A stretch of 16,201 nucleotides of DNA from Proteiniphilum sp. UBA5267 (lineage in GTDB: Bacteria; Bacteroidota; Bacteroidia; Bacteroidales; Dysgonomonadaceae). Under the pieces are notes generated by a model that saw nothing but the letters and a program-made list of their open reading frames with translations, was not told where the DNA came from and ran no database searches. How positions within the stretch are numbered: the stretch's first letter is position 1; each line of letters starts with the position of its first letter. A program made the translations under genes and the position numbers. Shown piece after piece: positions 1 through 8,283 of this stretch. The stretch spans positions 41,640-57,840 of the forward strand of contig DHTF01000103.1 of assembly GCA_002411515.1 (NCBI GenBank), in the 5' to 3' direction.

Positions 1-498
1 CACTATCGAGTTGATTGCAGATTGATAATCGGGTTCCTGTGCAATCTCAGAAACCAGTTCCGTATGAAGGACCTTTCCTTCGGAATCAATAACGACCACG
101 GCACGAGCCAGAAGACCTCTGAGCGGCCCGTTGTTCATCACAAGTCCATAATCTTTGCCGAAATCATTGTCTCGGAATGTGGACAGTGTGATCACATTCT
201 CAATACCCTCGGCCGAGCAAAATCTGCCTGCAGCAAATGGCAGGTCAGCAGAAATACCCAACACAACCGTGTTATCCAACGAGGCGGCTTCCTTGTTGAA
301 GCGGCGCACTGAAGCGGCGCACGTTCCGGTGTCGAGGCTCGGAAAGATATTCAGTACCACATTTTTTCCTTTGAAATCGGATAACTTTGCTTCAGAGAGA
401 TCACTCTTCACCAATGTAAAATCGGGTGCCGAAGCTCCTTTATCGGGTAGTTCGCCGGAGGTTTGCACAGGGCTGCCTTTAAATGTGATATTTGCCAT
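1..498 (-). CDS. tpx: Thiol peroxidase Tpx (C-terminus cut by window edge)
   Basis: Atypical 2-Cys peroxiredoxin that reduces hydrogen peroxide and alkyl hydroperoxides using thioredoxin. Translating the minus strand from the ATG at 498-496 gives 166 residues that follow E. coli Tpx almost throughout. The peroxidatic cysteine is C60 in [16 protein letters not shown] and the resolving cysteine is C94 in [16 protein letters not shown]; these sit one residue from E. coli C61 and C95. The family signature [17 protein letters not shown] follows, then ARAVVVID and EPDY. E. coli Tpx has 168 residues, so only the last few residues and the stop are missing. There is no signal peptide, so it is cytoplasmic. 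It lies about 100 bp downstream of uvrA on the same strand. I see no good Bacteroidetes promoter in the gap, so it may be read through from uvrA or use a promoter I do not recognise. Confidence 0.95.
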   Translation of the reverse strand, partial: MANITFKGSPVQTSGELPDKGASAPDFTLVKSDLSEAKLSDFKGKNVVLNIFPSLDTGTCAASVRRFNKEAASLDNTVVLGISADLPFAAGRFCSAEGIENVITLSTFRDNDFGKDYGLVMNNGPLRGLLARAVVVIDSEGKVLHTELVSEIAQEPDYQSAINSIV

Positions 499-598
499 GT
501 TATATTTATAATTTAAAACTATTCTGAATAAATTTGCTTGTTATAAGCACTAAACAACCTCTGTCAGCAAATGTTCAGCATATTTTCATTTTTAACAT

Positions 599-3442
599 TT
601 AGTGAGTCGAAAAAGCCTTGTGATGAAGCTCTTCGCGCAAATAACGAGCTGTGTGGCTTTGCTCACAACGGATAACTTCCTCCGGGGTGCCGGTGACGAG
701 TATGTTGCCCCCTTTTTCTCCTCCTTCAGGACCCAGGTCTATGATGTGATCGGCACACTTGATGATGTCGAGATTGTGTTCGATAACGATCACAGTATTG
801 CCCTTCTCTACCAGCTTGTTTAACACACCCAGTAACACACGGATGTCTTCAAAATGAAGCCCTGTGGTGGGTTCATCCAATACGTAAAGTGTATTGCCGG
901 TATCGGCACGAGCCAGCTCTGTAGCCAGCTTCACGCGCTGGCTCTCTCCTCCCGAAAGGGTGGTGGAAGATTGCCCCAGTCGAATATATCCAAGCCCTAC
1001 TTCCTGTAACACTTTTATCTTATGCAGGATATTGGGCACATTCTCAAAAAAATCAACAGCCATGTTGATGGTCATATCCAGTACATCGGCAATAGATTTC
1101 CCCTTGAAGCGTACTTCCAGTGTCTCGCGGTTGTATCTCTTGCCATGACAAACCTCACAGGGAACCATTACATCGGGCAGGAAATTCATTTCGATGGTTT
1201 TGTAGCCATTGCCACTGCATTGCTCACATCGCCCTCCCTTCACATTGAAGGAGAACCGTCCAGGTTTGTAAGCCCGTATCTTTGCCTCGGGCATGCCGGC
1301 AAAAAGGGTTCGAATGTCGGAGAATACGCCGGTGTAGGTTGCCGGGTTGGAGCGGGGTGTGCGACCAATGGGCGACTGATCTACACTCACAACCTTATCG
1401 AGATGCTCCACCCCCTTTACTGCTGTATAAGGCAGCGGATCTTTGAGTGAACGGTAAAATTTCTGGCTCAGAATAGGCTGCAAAGTTTCGTTAATCAGAG
1501 TCGATTTGCCGCTACCCGACACGCCGGTGACACAAATAAAGGTGCCCAGCGGAAATGTTACGGATACTTGCTTCAGGTTGTTGCCTGTGGCGCCTTCAAT
1601 TATGAGCTTCTTACCGTTTCCTTTTTTTCGCTTTTCCGGTATGGCAATCTCCAGCTTCCCATTGAGGTAGTTAGAAGTCAGAGTGTTCTTTTTGAGCATC
1701 TCTGAGGGAAGTCCCTCAAAAACCACCTCTCCTCCTTTGCGGCCCGCAAAAGGACCCATGTCCACGATATAGTCGGAGGCGAGCATCATATCTTTATCAT
1801 GCTCCACCACCACTACCGAGTTGCCTGAGTCTCGCAGTTTTTTCAATGAGTCAATCAACCGGTGGTTGTCTCGTTGATGCAGGCCGATGCTGGGCTCATC
1901 CAGAATATAGAGCACATTCACCAGCTGTGATCCTATTTGTGTGGCCAGCCGGATGCGCTGGCTTTCCCCTCCTGAGAGGGAGGCCGATGTACGGGAGAGT
2001 GACAGGTATCCCAGTCCCACATCCAGCAGGAACTGTAGCCGCGAGAGGATTTCTTTCTTGATCTCTTCGACAATAAGCCGCTGCTTTTCAGAGACCTCCG
2101 ATCCAAAGCTATTGAACCAGTCATACAGCTCCTCGATATCCATTGCGGACAGCTCGGCGATATTTTTTTCGTTGATTCTGAAATGCAGGGCTTCCTTGTT
2201 CAGCCGTTGTCCTTTACACTCGGGACAGACCGTGGTGGTGATAAACTGCCCTGCCCACTTCTGTGCTGTGGCCGAGGCTTCCTCTTCCTGCTGCATTTCG
2301 ATATACTTTGCCACTCCTTCGTAGGAAACCATGTAGTTGGAGTTACCCAGCGACTCATTTCTGATCTTCAATCGTTCATTGGTGCCAAACATGATCTCTT
2401 CAATAGCCTCTTGGGGAATATCTTTCAAGGGTGTCTTCAGTGTGACGCCATACTTTTCACAGATGGCTGTGATCTGCCAGAAAAGAAGGTTGCTCCGTTC
2501 TTTTCCCAGTGGAGCAATGCCCCCAGCAGCAATACTCAAATCGGGATTGGGAATGATTTTCTCAATATCGACCTGATCTATGGACCCGATGCCCTTGCAG
2601 GTGGGACAGGCCCCCTGGGGTGAGTTGAAAGAAAAGTTATGCGGTGCCGGCTCATTGTATGACAGACCCGTAGTGGGACACATCAGACTTCGGCTGTAAT
2701 GCCTTACTTCATTGGCCTCCACATCCTGGATGAGAATCAGCCACTGCCCCTGCTTCATGGCGGTACGAATACTTCCCTTCAGCTTGTCTGCAAACTTGTT
2801 GGATACCACCAGCTTGTCGATCAGTATCTCAATGCTGTGATTTTTATACCTGTCTACACGCATGCCCGGAATGATCTCCCTGATCTCCCCATCTATGCGC
2901 ACGTTGAGATAGCCTTTTTTGCGGATCTGCTCAAAGAGCTCTTTATAATGTCCCTTTCTGTTTCTTACCACAGGGGAGAGGATGTATATTTTTTTGCCGA
3001 TATATTTTTCCAGAATCAGCTCCAGTATCTGCTCATCGCTGTATTTTACCATTTTCTCCCCGGTGATGTATGAGTAAGCCTCACCCGCACGTGCATAGAG
3101 CAGGCGCAGGAAGTCATATATCTCGGTGGTGGTGCCTACGGTGGAGCGGGGGTTCTTATTGGTGGTCTTCTGTTCGATGGAGATCACGGGACTGAGGCCG
3201 GTGATCTTGTCCACATCGGGCCGTTCCATTTTTCCCAGGAAACCGCGGGCATATGCAGAGAAGGTTTCGATATAACGTCGTTGTCCTTCAGCGAAGATGG
3301 TGTCGAAGGCGAGTGACGATTTACCGCTGCCGCTCAACCCGGTCACCACGGTGAGTGCGTCGCGAGGAATCGTTACGTCGATATTTTTCAGGTTGTGCAC
3401 GCGTGCACCCTGTACGTAAATTTGTTCTGTTTCGGAAGCCAT
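599..3442 (-). CDS. uvrA: Excinuclease ABC subunit A (UvrA)
   Basis: Damage-recognition ATPase of nucleotide excision repair, which works as a dimer and loads UvrB on damaged DNA. From the ATG at 3442 it has 947 residues (E. coli 940). Both ABC cassettes are complete: Walker [10 protein letters not shown] (35-43) and GVSGSGKST, signatures [14 protein letters not shown] and [14 protein letters not shown], Walker [13 protein letters not shown] and [12 protein letters not shown]. The second zinc module (CEQC...CEVC) is intact. The first is unusual: C255-P-T-T258 then C279-P-T-C282, so the second ligand, matching E. coli C256, is threonine. An ATG nine codons upstream (3469) would add MVYRSFIQT; I prefer the internal start because [20 protein letters not shown] fits the usual family N-terminus. 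It follows the lytic transglycosylase by about 33 bp, suggesting shared transcription. Confidence 0.97.
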   Translation of the reverse strand: MASETEQIYVQGARVHNLKNIDVTIPRDALTVVTGLSGSGKSSLAFDTIFAEGQRRYIETFSAYARGFLGKMERPDVDKITGLSPVISIEQKTTNKNPRSTVGTTTEIYDFLRLLYARAGEAYSYITGEKMVKYSDEQILELILEKYIGKKIYILSPVVRNRKGHYKELFEQIRKKGYLNVRIDGEIREIIPGMRVDRYKNHSIEILIDKLVVSNKFADKLKGSIRTAMKQGQWLILIQDVEANEVRHYSRSLMCPTTGLSYNEPAPHNFSFNSPQGACPTCKGIGSIDQVDIEKIIPNPDLSIAAGGIAPLGKERSNLLFWQITAICEKYGVTLKTPLKDIPQEAIEEIMFGTNERLKIRNESLGNSNYMVSYEGVAKYIEMQQEEEASATAQKWAGQFITTTVCPECKGQRLNKEALHFRINEKNIAELSAMDIEELYDWFNSFGSEVSEKQRLIVEEIKKEILSRLQFLLDVGLGYLSLSRTSASLSGGESQRIRLATQIGSQLVNVLYILDEPSIGLHQRDNHRLIDSLKKLRDSGNSVVVVEHDKDMMLASDYIVDMGPFAGRKGGEVVFEGLPSEMLKKNTLTSNYLNGKLEIAIPEKRKKGNGKKLIIEGATGNNLKQVSVTFPLGTFICVTGVSGSGKSTLINETLQPILSQKFYRSLKDPLPYTAVKGVEHLDKVVSVDQSPIGRTPRSNPATYTGVFSDIRTLFAGMPEAKIRAYKPGRFSFNVKGGRCEQCSGNGYKTIEMNFLPDVMVPCEVCHGKRYNRETLEVRFKGKSIADVLDMTINMAVDFFENVPNILHKIKVLQEVGLGYIRLGQSSTTLSGGESQRVKLATELARADTGNTLYVLDEPTTGLHFEDIRVLLGVLNKLVEKGNTVIVIEHNLDIIKCADHIIDLGPEGGEKGGNILVTGTPEEVIRCEQSHTARYLREELHHKAFSTH

Positions 3443-3475
3443 AGTTTGTATAAACGATCGATAGACCATAAAAGT

Positions 3476-4450
3476 TTAGTTCACCACCCATGCAGGATTG
3501 TGTACTTTGGGGTGTTCCCTTTTGTTGTAATATAAACTTTCTTTGGTGGGTATGAGGATGGTATAAGTCTTGCCGGAAGCGTTGCTTAGCTTGTCGCTGC
3601 GCAACCAGGAATTAAAGTCCTTCAGTTGGGCATAAGTAATCTCATTTTCTTGGGCGAAAGTAACCAGATCAGGAATAGAATGGGATACAGTCACTTTTTT
3701 ATACTCCATAGGCTTGTAGAGATCGGCCGGTTTGAGGATGAATCCATATTGTTGCGGCTGCTCAAAGATTTGTTTGATGGCAAGCATCCGATAGTAATAG
3801 CGTGTGGTCTCCTCCACGAGCCATAGATCGAGTGCCTCTTCGGTACGCTGTTCCCTCAGTGCGGTCGTAATGCGTGTTTGTCCGCCATTGTATGACAATG
3901 CAGCGGCACTCCAGGAACCATGCTTGCCGTATACATCCTTCAGGTAGCGGCAGGCTGCAACGGTCGACTTCTCGATATGGTATCGCTCATCTACCTCCGA
4001 CGTTACTTCCAGACCATACTGCTTGCCCGTACTTTGCAAAAACTGCCACAAACCAACTGCTTTTGCGGGAGATACCGCCCGCGGGTCGAGACTGCTCTCG
4101 ATCACCATCAGATACTTCAGGTCATCCGGCAAACCTTGCTGTTTCAGGATGGGCTCAATGATCGGAAAGAAGCGATTGGCCCTTTTTAAAAGCAGCAATG
4201 TGGTGGAGTGGAAGTAGGTGAAGCTGTTCAGCTCCCTGTCCATTCTCTCGTATTTGTCGTAACGGTCAAAAGTAATTTTTTCCCCGGCAAAAAACATGCT
4301 CTCGGGAATTTTAACCGAGGCGGTCATCGAAAGCACCAAGGGCTTTTGTGATTCGGTTTTATTCAAGTTGTTCCCGGAAGTGAGCAACACGATCGTCGTT
4401 CCCAGACCTGCCAAAAATAAAAGTATGGAGATGAGCAGTGGTTTTTTCAT
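3476..4450 (-). CDS. Membrane-anchored lytic transglycosylase (SLT, MltD-like)
   Basis: Predicted murein lytic transglycosylase that cleaves the MurNAc-GlcNAc bond to give 1,6-anhydro ends, acting in the periplasm. With the start at 4450 it has 324 residues. Residues 4-23 are one hydrophobic segment without a lipobox cysteine, so an uncleaved anchor or signal peptide. The SLT domain runs about 95-205: MVIESSLDPRAVSPAKAVG places the catalytic glutamate at E118, followed by GLWQF (133-137) and AALSYNGG (183-190), the family's usual ALxxYNxG motif. Residues 250-305 (KKVTVSHSIPDLVTFAQ..., ending YTILIPT) resemble a divergent LysM module. A further ATG at 4507 would add 19 hydrophilic residues, but a good promoter predicts transcription starting near 4511, leaving almost no leader; this favours 4450. 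The exact transglycosylase subclass is not certain. Confidence 0.88.
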   Translation of the reverse strand: MKKPLLISILLFLAGLGTTIVLLTSGNNLNKTESQKPLVLSMTASVKIPESMFFAGEKITFDRYDKYERMDRELNSFTYFHSTTLLLLKRANRFFPIIEPILKQQGLPDDLKYLMVIESSLDPRAVSPAKAVGLWQFLQSTGKQYGLEVTSEVDERYHIEKSTVAACRYLKDVYGKHGSWSAAALSYNGGQTRITTALREQRTEEALDLWLVEETTRYYYRMLAIKQIFEQPQQYGFILKPADLYKPMEYKKVTVSHSIPDLVTFAQENEITYAQLKDFNSWLRSDKLSNASGKTYTILIPTKESLYYNKREHPKVHNPAWVVN

Positions 4451-4517
4451 TTTTCTGTGATTATAGTGATGTAAGTCACCGACATGTCTCTTCAGAAGAA
4501 CCTGCATGTCGGAGGAA

Positions 4518-4548
4518 CAAATTTACAAAAATAATTCCAATACCCAAT
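4518..4548 (-). promoter_or_regulatory. Promoter for the lytic transglycosylase (and probably uvrA)
   Basis: On the minus strand TAAATTTG (4525-4518) matches the Bacteroidetes -7 consensus TAnnTTTG exactly. An ATTG (4548-4545) lies 19 bp upstream as the -33 element. Transcription would start near 4511, giving a leader of about 60 nt to the ATG at 4450. Confidence 0.6.
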
Positions 4549-4573
4549 GCTCCCGAAAACTATCCGTACAGCG

Positions 4574-4602
4574 TTTCGTCTGCACATTTTTTCGTAAGTT
4601 TG
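4574..4602 (+). promoter_or_regulatory. Promoter for the receiver/ATP-grasp gene
   Basis: TAAGTTTG at 4595-4602 matches the -7 consensus TAnnTTTG exactly. The -33 element is weak: TTTC at 4574-4577, 17 bp upstream. The predicted start near 4609 leaves a leader of about 70 nt before the ATG at 4681. It is back-to-back with the opposite promoter at 4518-4548, about 25 bp apart. Confidence 0.5.
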
Positions 4603-4680
4603 TATTTTACAACCAAAGCAGAGGCTTTTGTGACTGGGTGCATGCACACAACCTGCGAAACTTGAATCAGCAAAAGAAAA

Positions 4681-7659
4681 ATGAAACTAAAAACATCCCG
4701 ATCTGTAATTAGCGCACACGACATCAGTCAGTTCCGATTTCGCGATACCCCCTTCGTGAAATTGATGAACAAACGCATATACAACATACTGATGGTTGCA
4801 TCCCGTTACGATATGTTTATTCTTGAAGATGACGGCCGCGTTGATGAACAGATATTTAACGAATATACATCACTGAACCTTCGCTATCCACCTCGTTTTA
4901 CACTGGTGAGTAGCAACAAGGAGGCACTCTCTGAACTGAAGCAGAATCATTATGAGCTGATCATCTGCATGCCCAACATGGATAGCAGTGATACGTTCGA
5001 CCTGGCGAAGCAGATCAAAGCACGTTATGCTGGTATTCCAGTGGTGCTGCTGACCCCCTTTTCAAAGTCAGTAACCCTTTCTCTGAGCAGAGAAGACCTA
5101 AGTGGCATTGATTACGTATTCAGCTGGCTAGGTGACACCGATCTCTTGCTGGCCATCATCAAGGTGGTGGAAGACAGAATGAATGTGGAACATGACGTGA
5201 TGACGGTGGGTGTGCAGACCATCATGTTGGTGGAGGACTCAGTTCGATTTTACTCTTCAGCGCTGCCGTTGCTTTATAAATTTGTGCTTTCCGAATCGAG
5301 GGAGTTTTCGAAGGAGGCACTGAACGATCACCTGCGTATGTTGCGTATGCGGGGACGCCCCAAGATACTGCTTGCCCGCAATTACGAGGAAGCTGTTTCC
5401 TATTACCGGAAATATGGCGATAACATGCTGGGTGTAATCAGCGACATGAGTTTCAATGTGAAGGGTGAGAAGGATAAACAGGCGGGGAAGCGTCTGGGTG
5501 AATGGATTAGGGAGAAAGATACCTATATACCCATTATTTATACCTCTTCCGAGTCGGAGAACAGGAAATATATCCAGGGTGAGAATGCGTTCTTTATTGA
5601 CAAAAACTCGAAAACCTTTCCCCAGGATCTGCGGAAAGCGATCAAAGATAACCTGGGTTTTGGCGATTTCATCATTACCGACCCGAAGACCAAGGAGGAG
5701 ATATTCCGGATCAAAAATCTGAAGGAATTGCAAATGAACATCCGCAATATTCCCGATGACGCCCTCTATGAGCACCTCTCCCGGAACCACTTCTCCCGTT
5801 TCTTTTACTCCCGTGCCATGTTCCCGGTGGCTGAGATGCTCAAAAAAATCGACGTGTCAGAATATGCCACCATGAACGATGCACGCGAACTGATCTATGC
5901 CACCATCGTGCAATACAGAAAGATGAAAAATACCGGTGTGGTGGCTGTTTTTGAGAAAGACCGGTTCGACCAGTATTCCAACTTTGCCCGCATTGGTGAA
6001 GGATCTCTTGGGGGAAAGGGCAGGGGACTGGCATTTATCGGTTACATGGTGAAGACACACCTGGAGCTGAACAACAATCCAAACTTTCCAGTGACGACAC
6101 CCAAAACGGTGGTACTCTGTACCGATATATTTGACGAGTTCATGGAGGCCAACGATCTTTATCCGGTGGCATTGTCGGAACAAAGCGATGAAGATATTCT
6201 GAGGCATTTTCTGGCGGCCCGCCTGCCTAAAAGGATGGTGAGTGACTTCCTTGTCTTTTTCGAAGCCATTGAAGGACCGGTGGCTATTCGTTCATCCAGT
6301 TTGTTGGAGGATTCACAGTATCAGCCTTTTGCAGGGATATATGCTACTTACATGATTCCTTATGTGAACGACAAGTATGAGATGGTACGCCTGCTGAGCA
6401 ATGCCATCAAGGCGGTCTATGCTTCGGCTTTTTATAAAGACAGCAAGGCTTACATGTTGGCGACGCAGAACCTGATAGACCAGGAAAAGATGGCGATCGT
6501 GTTGCAGGAGGTGGTGGGCTCCCAATATGGAAACCTTTACTACCCGGCCATATCGGGGGTAGCCCGCTCCATCAACTACTATCCTATAAGCGATGAAAAA
6601 ACGGAAGACGGTATTGTGAACCTGGCATTCGGATTGGGTAAATATATCATGGACGGACGCACTGGGCTTCGCTTTTCACCGCTTCATGCTTCCCGCATCC
6701 TGCAGCTCAGCTCGCTCGAACTGGCACTGCGTGATACACAGACACAATTTTATGCGCTCGATCTGGATTCAGTAGCAAAAGATTTCACCATTGATGATGG
6801 CTTTAACCTATTGAAACTGCGATTGCGTGAAGCCGAGCAGGAAGGCCCCCTGCGCTATGTAGCCTCAACTTATGATCCACAGGATCAGATTATCCGGGAC
6901 GGCTTCTATGAGGGAGGACGTAAGATTATTTCCTTTGCCAACATCCTCCAACACGATATGTTCCCGCTCGCCGAAGTGCTCGATAAGCTATTGAAAGCGG
7001 GACAGAAAGAAATGGGGCGTCCGGTAGAGATCGAGTTTGCCGTAGACATCAAAGATCCGCAGTTTGCCTCATTCTATGTCTTGCAGATACGACCCATCGT
7101 AGACAGCAAGGAGGTCGTTCACGAAAACCTGGAAGAAATTGCATTGAACAAAACGGTGCTATTTTCACGCAACGCCCTCGGTAACGGCATCTCTAACGAT
7201 GTATTTGATGTGGTTTATGTGAAATCGGCGGCTTTCAATGCTGCCATGAACCCTGTGATTGCCAGGGAAATCGAAAATCTGAATAAAGAGTTTTTGGTCG
7301 CCGGCAATAATTACGTACTGGTCGGTCCCGGTCGCTGGGGTTCCTCCGATCCATGGCTGGGAATCCCGGTAAAATGGCCCCATATCTCTCAGGCACGGTT
7401 GATCGTGGAATCGGGTATGGAAAACTATCGCATTGAACCAAGCCAGGGAACCCATTTCTTTCAAAACCTCACCTCCTTTGGTGTGGGTTATTTTACCGTT
7501 AATCCTTTTCTGGAGAACGATGGTTTCTTCGATGAAGCATTTCTGAATGCACAACCTGCACGCTATGAAACAGACTACATACGACAGGTGCATTTCAACC
7601 AACCCTTGTGTATCAAGATAAACGGGAAAAAAAGAATGGGTGTGGTGCTGAAACCTTGA
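4681..7659 (+). CDS. Receiver-like/receiver/PEP-synthase-type ATP-grasp fusion protein
   Basis: A 992-residue cytoplasmic protein of unknown job. Residues ~32-165 resemble a response-regulator receiver, but the stretch ELIICMPNMDSSD has methionine where the phospho-accepting aspartate should be. Residues ~178-325 are a second receiver with the key residues present: E185-D186, D255 in GVISDMSF, T288 in IIYTSSES and K308 in FFIDKNSK. Residues ~435-807 match the PPDK_N/PEP-synthase ATP-grasp domain: GSLGGKGRGLAF (444-449 glycine-rich), GPVAIRSSSLLEDS (R537), VLQEVVGSQYG and the closing FYVLQIRPIV (~799-807). A PEP synthase would continue with a phosphohistidine swivel domain and a PEP/pyruvate barrel. 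Here only ~185 residues follow, without a recognisable GGxTSH motif. Homologues tend to be named PEP synthase, but this protein should not be able to make PEP by itself. A role as a receiver-controlled ATP-dependent phosphotransferase is inference. It is transcribed alone. Confidence 0.85.
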   Translation: MKLKTSRSVISAHDISQFRFRDTPFVKLMNKRIYNILMVASRYDMFILEDDGRVDEQIFNEYTSLNLRYPPRFTLVSSNKEALSELKQNHYELIICMPNMDSSDTFDLAKQIKARYAGIPVVLLTPFSKSVTLSLSREDLSGIDYVFSWLGDTDLLLAIIKVVEDRMNVEHDVMTVGVQTIMLVEDSVRFYSSALPLLYKFVLSESREFSKEALNDHLRMLRMRGRPKILLARNYEEAVSYYRKYGDNMLGVISDMSFNVKGEKDKQAGKRLGEWIREKDTYIPIIYTSSESENRKYIQGENAFFIDKNSKTFPQDLRKAIKDNLGFGDFIITDPKTKEEIFRIKNLKELQMNIRNIPDDALYEHLSRNHFSRFFYSRAMFPVAEMLKKIDVSEYATMNDARELIYATIVQYRKMKNTGVVAVFEKDRFDQYSNFARIGEGSLGGKGRGLAFIGYMVKTHLELNNNPNFPVTTPKTVVLCTDIFDEFMEANDLYPVALSEQSDEDILRHFLAARLPKRMVSDFLVFFEAIEGPVAIRSSSLLEDSQYQPFAGIYATYMIPYVNDKYEMVRLLSNAIKAVYASAFYKDSKAYMLATQNLIDQEKMAIVLQEVVGSQYGNLYYPAISGVARSINYYPISDEKTEDGIVNLAFGLGKYIMDGRTGLRFSPLHASRILQLSSLELALRDTQTQFYALDLDSVAKDFTIDDGFNLLKLRLREAEQEGPLRYVASTYDPQDQIIRDGFYEGGRKIISFANILQHDMFPLAEVLDKLLKAGQKEMGRPVEIEFAVDIKDPQFASFYVLQIRPIVDSKEVVHENLEEIALNKTVLFSRNALGNGISNDVFDVVYVKSAAFNAAMNPVIAREIENLNKEFLVAGNNYVLVGPGRWGSSDPWLGIPVKWPHISQARLIVESGMENYRIEPSQGTHFFQNLTSFGVGYFTVNPFLENDGFFDEAFLNAQPARYETDYIRQVHFNQPLCIKINGKKRMGVVLKP

Positions 7660-7771
7660 ACGGTTTTTATTAAGGATGGTTAAATTTTAGAGGCTGTTGC
7701 AGCGTTTTGTCTTTTTTCATCGTCTGGTGTTTTGAGAACTCGAGAACTCAAAAACCACAAATGAATTATTA
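7660..7771. other. Intergenic region with GAGAACTC direct repeat/hairpin
   Basis: No gene is visible. At 7734-7749 the octamer GAGAACTC occurs twice in tandem, and the same stretch forms a 7-bp hairpin, TTTTGAG (7730-7736) with CTCAAAA (7747-7753). It could be a weak terminator for the upstream gene, an operator for the lipoprotein, or chance. No clean TAnnTTTG promoter is seen; TTTTG followed about 18 bp later by GTGTTTTG is only a weak candidate. Confidence 0.35.
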
Positions 7772-8113
7772 ATGTTTAAAAAATCAAACATGATGAAAAG
7801 AGCAAGTTATTTGTTTACAATCCTTTGCATGGGCGCGATCCTGATTGCATGCGACAAAGATGATGATAAAGGCAATGCCAAATTAACATTCAGCAAAAAT
7901 AAAGTCGAAGTATCCGTAAATGAGAGCGATACCATCACTGTAAGCGGCGGAGTTACTCCTTATACCGCTTTGGAGGGAGACAAGACCATTGCTGTGGCCA
8001 CGGTCAACAATACCAAAATTGCGGTAAAGGGCCTGAAGAAAGGGAACACCACCGTGAAGGTTACTGATAAAAATGGGGTGAATGCTTCACTCCCGGTGAC
8101 GGTGACAGACTAA
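7772..8113 (+). CDS. Small Ig-like lipoprotein, probably surface exposed
   Basis: 113 residues with a lipoprotein signal peptide (KRASYLFTILCMGAILIAC) and lipobox LIAC, lipidated at C27. The residues after the cysteine, DKDDD, are rich in lysine and aspartate as in the lipoprotein export signals that send Bacteroidota lipoproteins to the cell surface. The remaining ~80 residues look like one bacterial Ig-like (Big_2-type) fold: alternating beta strands, a GGVTPYTA turn, VKGLKKGNTTVKVTDKNG and a final LPVTVTD. There are no catalytic motifs, so a binding or adhesive role is inference. The start is ambiguous: ATGs at 7790 and 7793 leave a compact 20-21-residue signal peptide and have an A-rich upstream context, so they may be the real start. 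A terminator separates it from the macroglobulin gene. Confidence 0.82.
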   Translation: MFKKSNMMKRASYLFTILCMGAILIACDKDDDKGNAKLTFSKNKVEVSVNESDTITVSGGVTPYTALEGDKTIAVATVNNTKIAVKGLKKGNTTVKVTDKNGVNASLPVTVTD

Positions 8114-8136
8114 ACCTTTCCGGGTTTCTAAGTTTT

Positions 8137-8184
8137 ACCGATATCGCCCACTGTAGTGCGTCAGAGGGAGATATCGGTTTTTTA
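8137..8184 (+). terminator. Intrinsic terminator after the lipoprotein gene
   Basis: ACCGATATC (8137-8145) pairs perfectly with GATATCGGT (8170-8178), and GCCC/GGG just inside may extend the pairing. A run of T follows at 8178-8183. The loop of about 24 nt is long, but stem and T-run together support termination 24 nt behind the stop codon. Confidence 0.65.
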
Positions 8185-8283
8185 TTGACACACATAAGAC
8201 TATCATTCCTCGGTTTCAAACAAAAAGTTTTGGAGATTGTTAAATAGATGACTTTTTTAATGAACTGTGTAAATAACACGTCT

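Noticed and set aside
22..511. Two plus-strand open frames of 96 and 118 codons
   Set aside because: They lie antisense to tpx, whose minus-strand translation matches thiol peroxidase throughout with both catalytic cysteines.
5257..5790. Minus-strand 177-codon open frame
   Set aside because: It is antisense to the second receiver domain, whose conserved residues show that the plus strand is the coding one.
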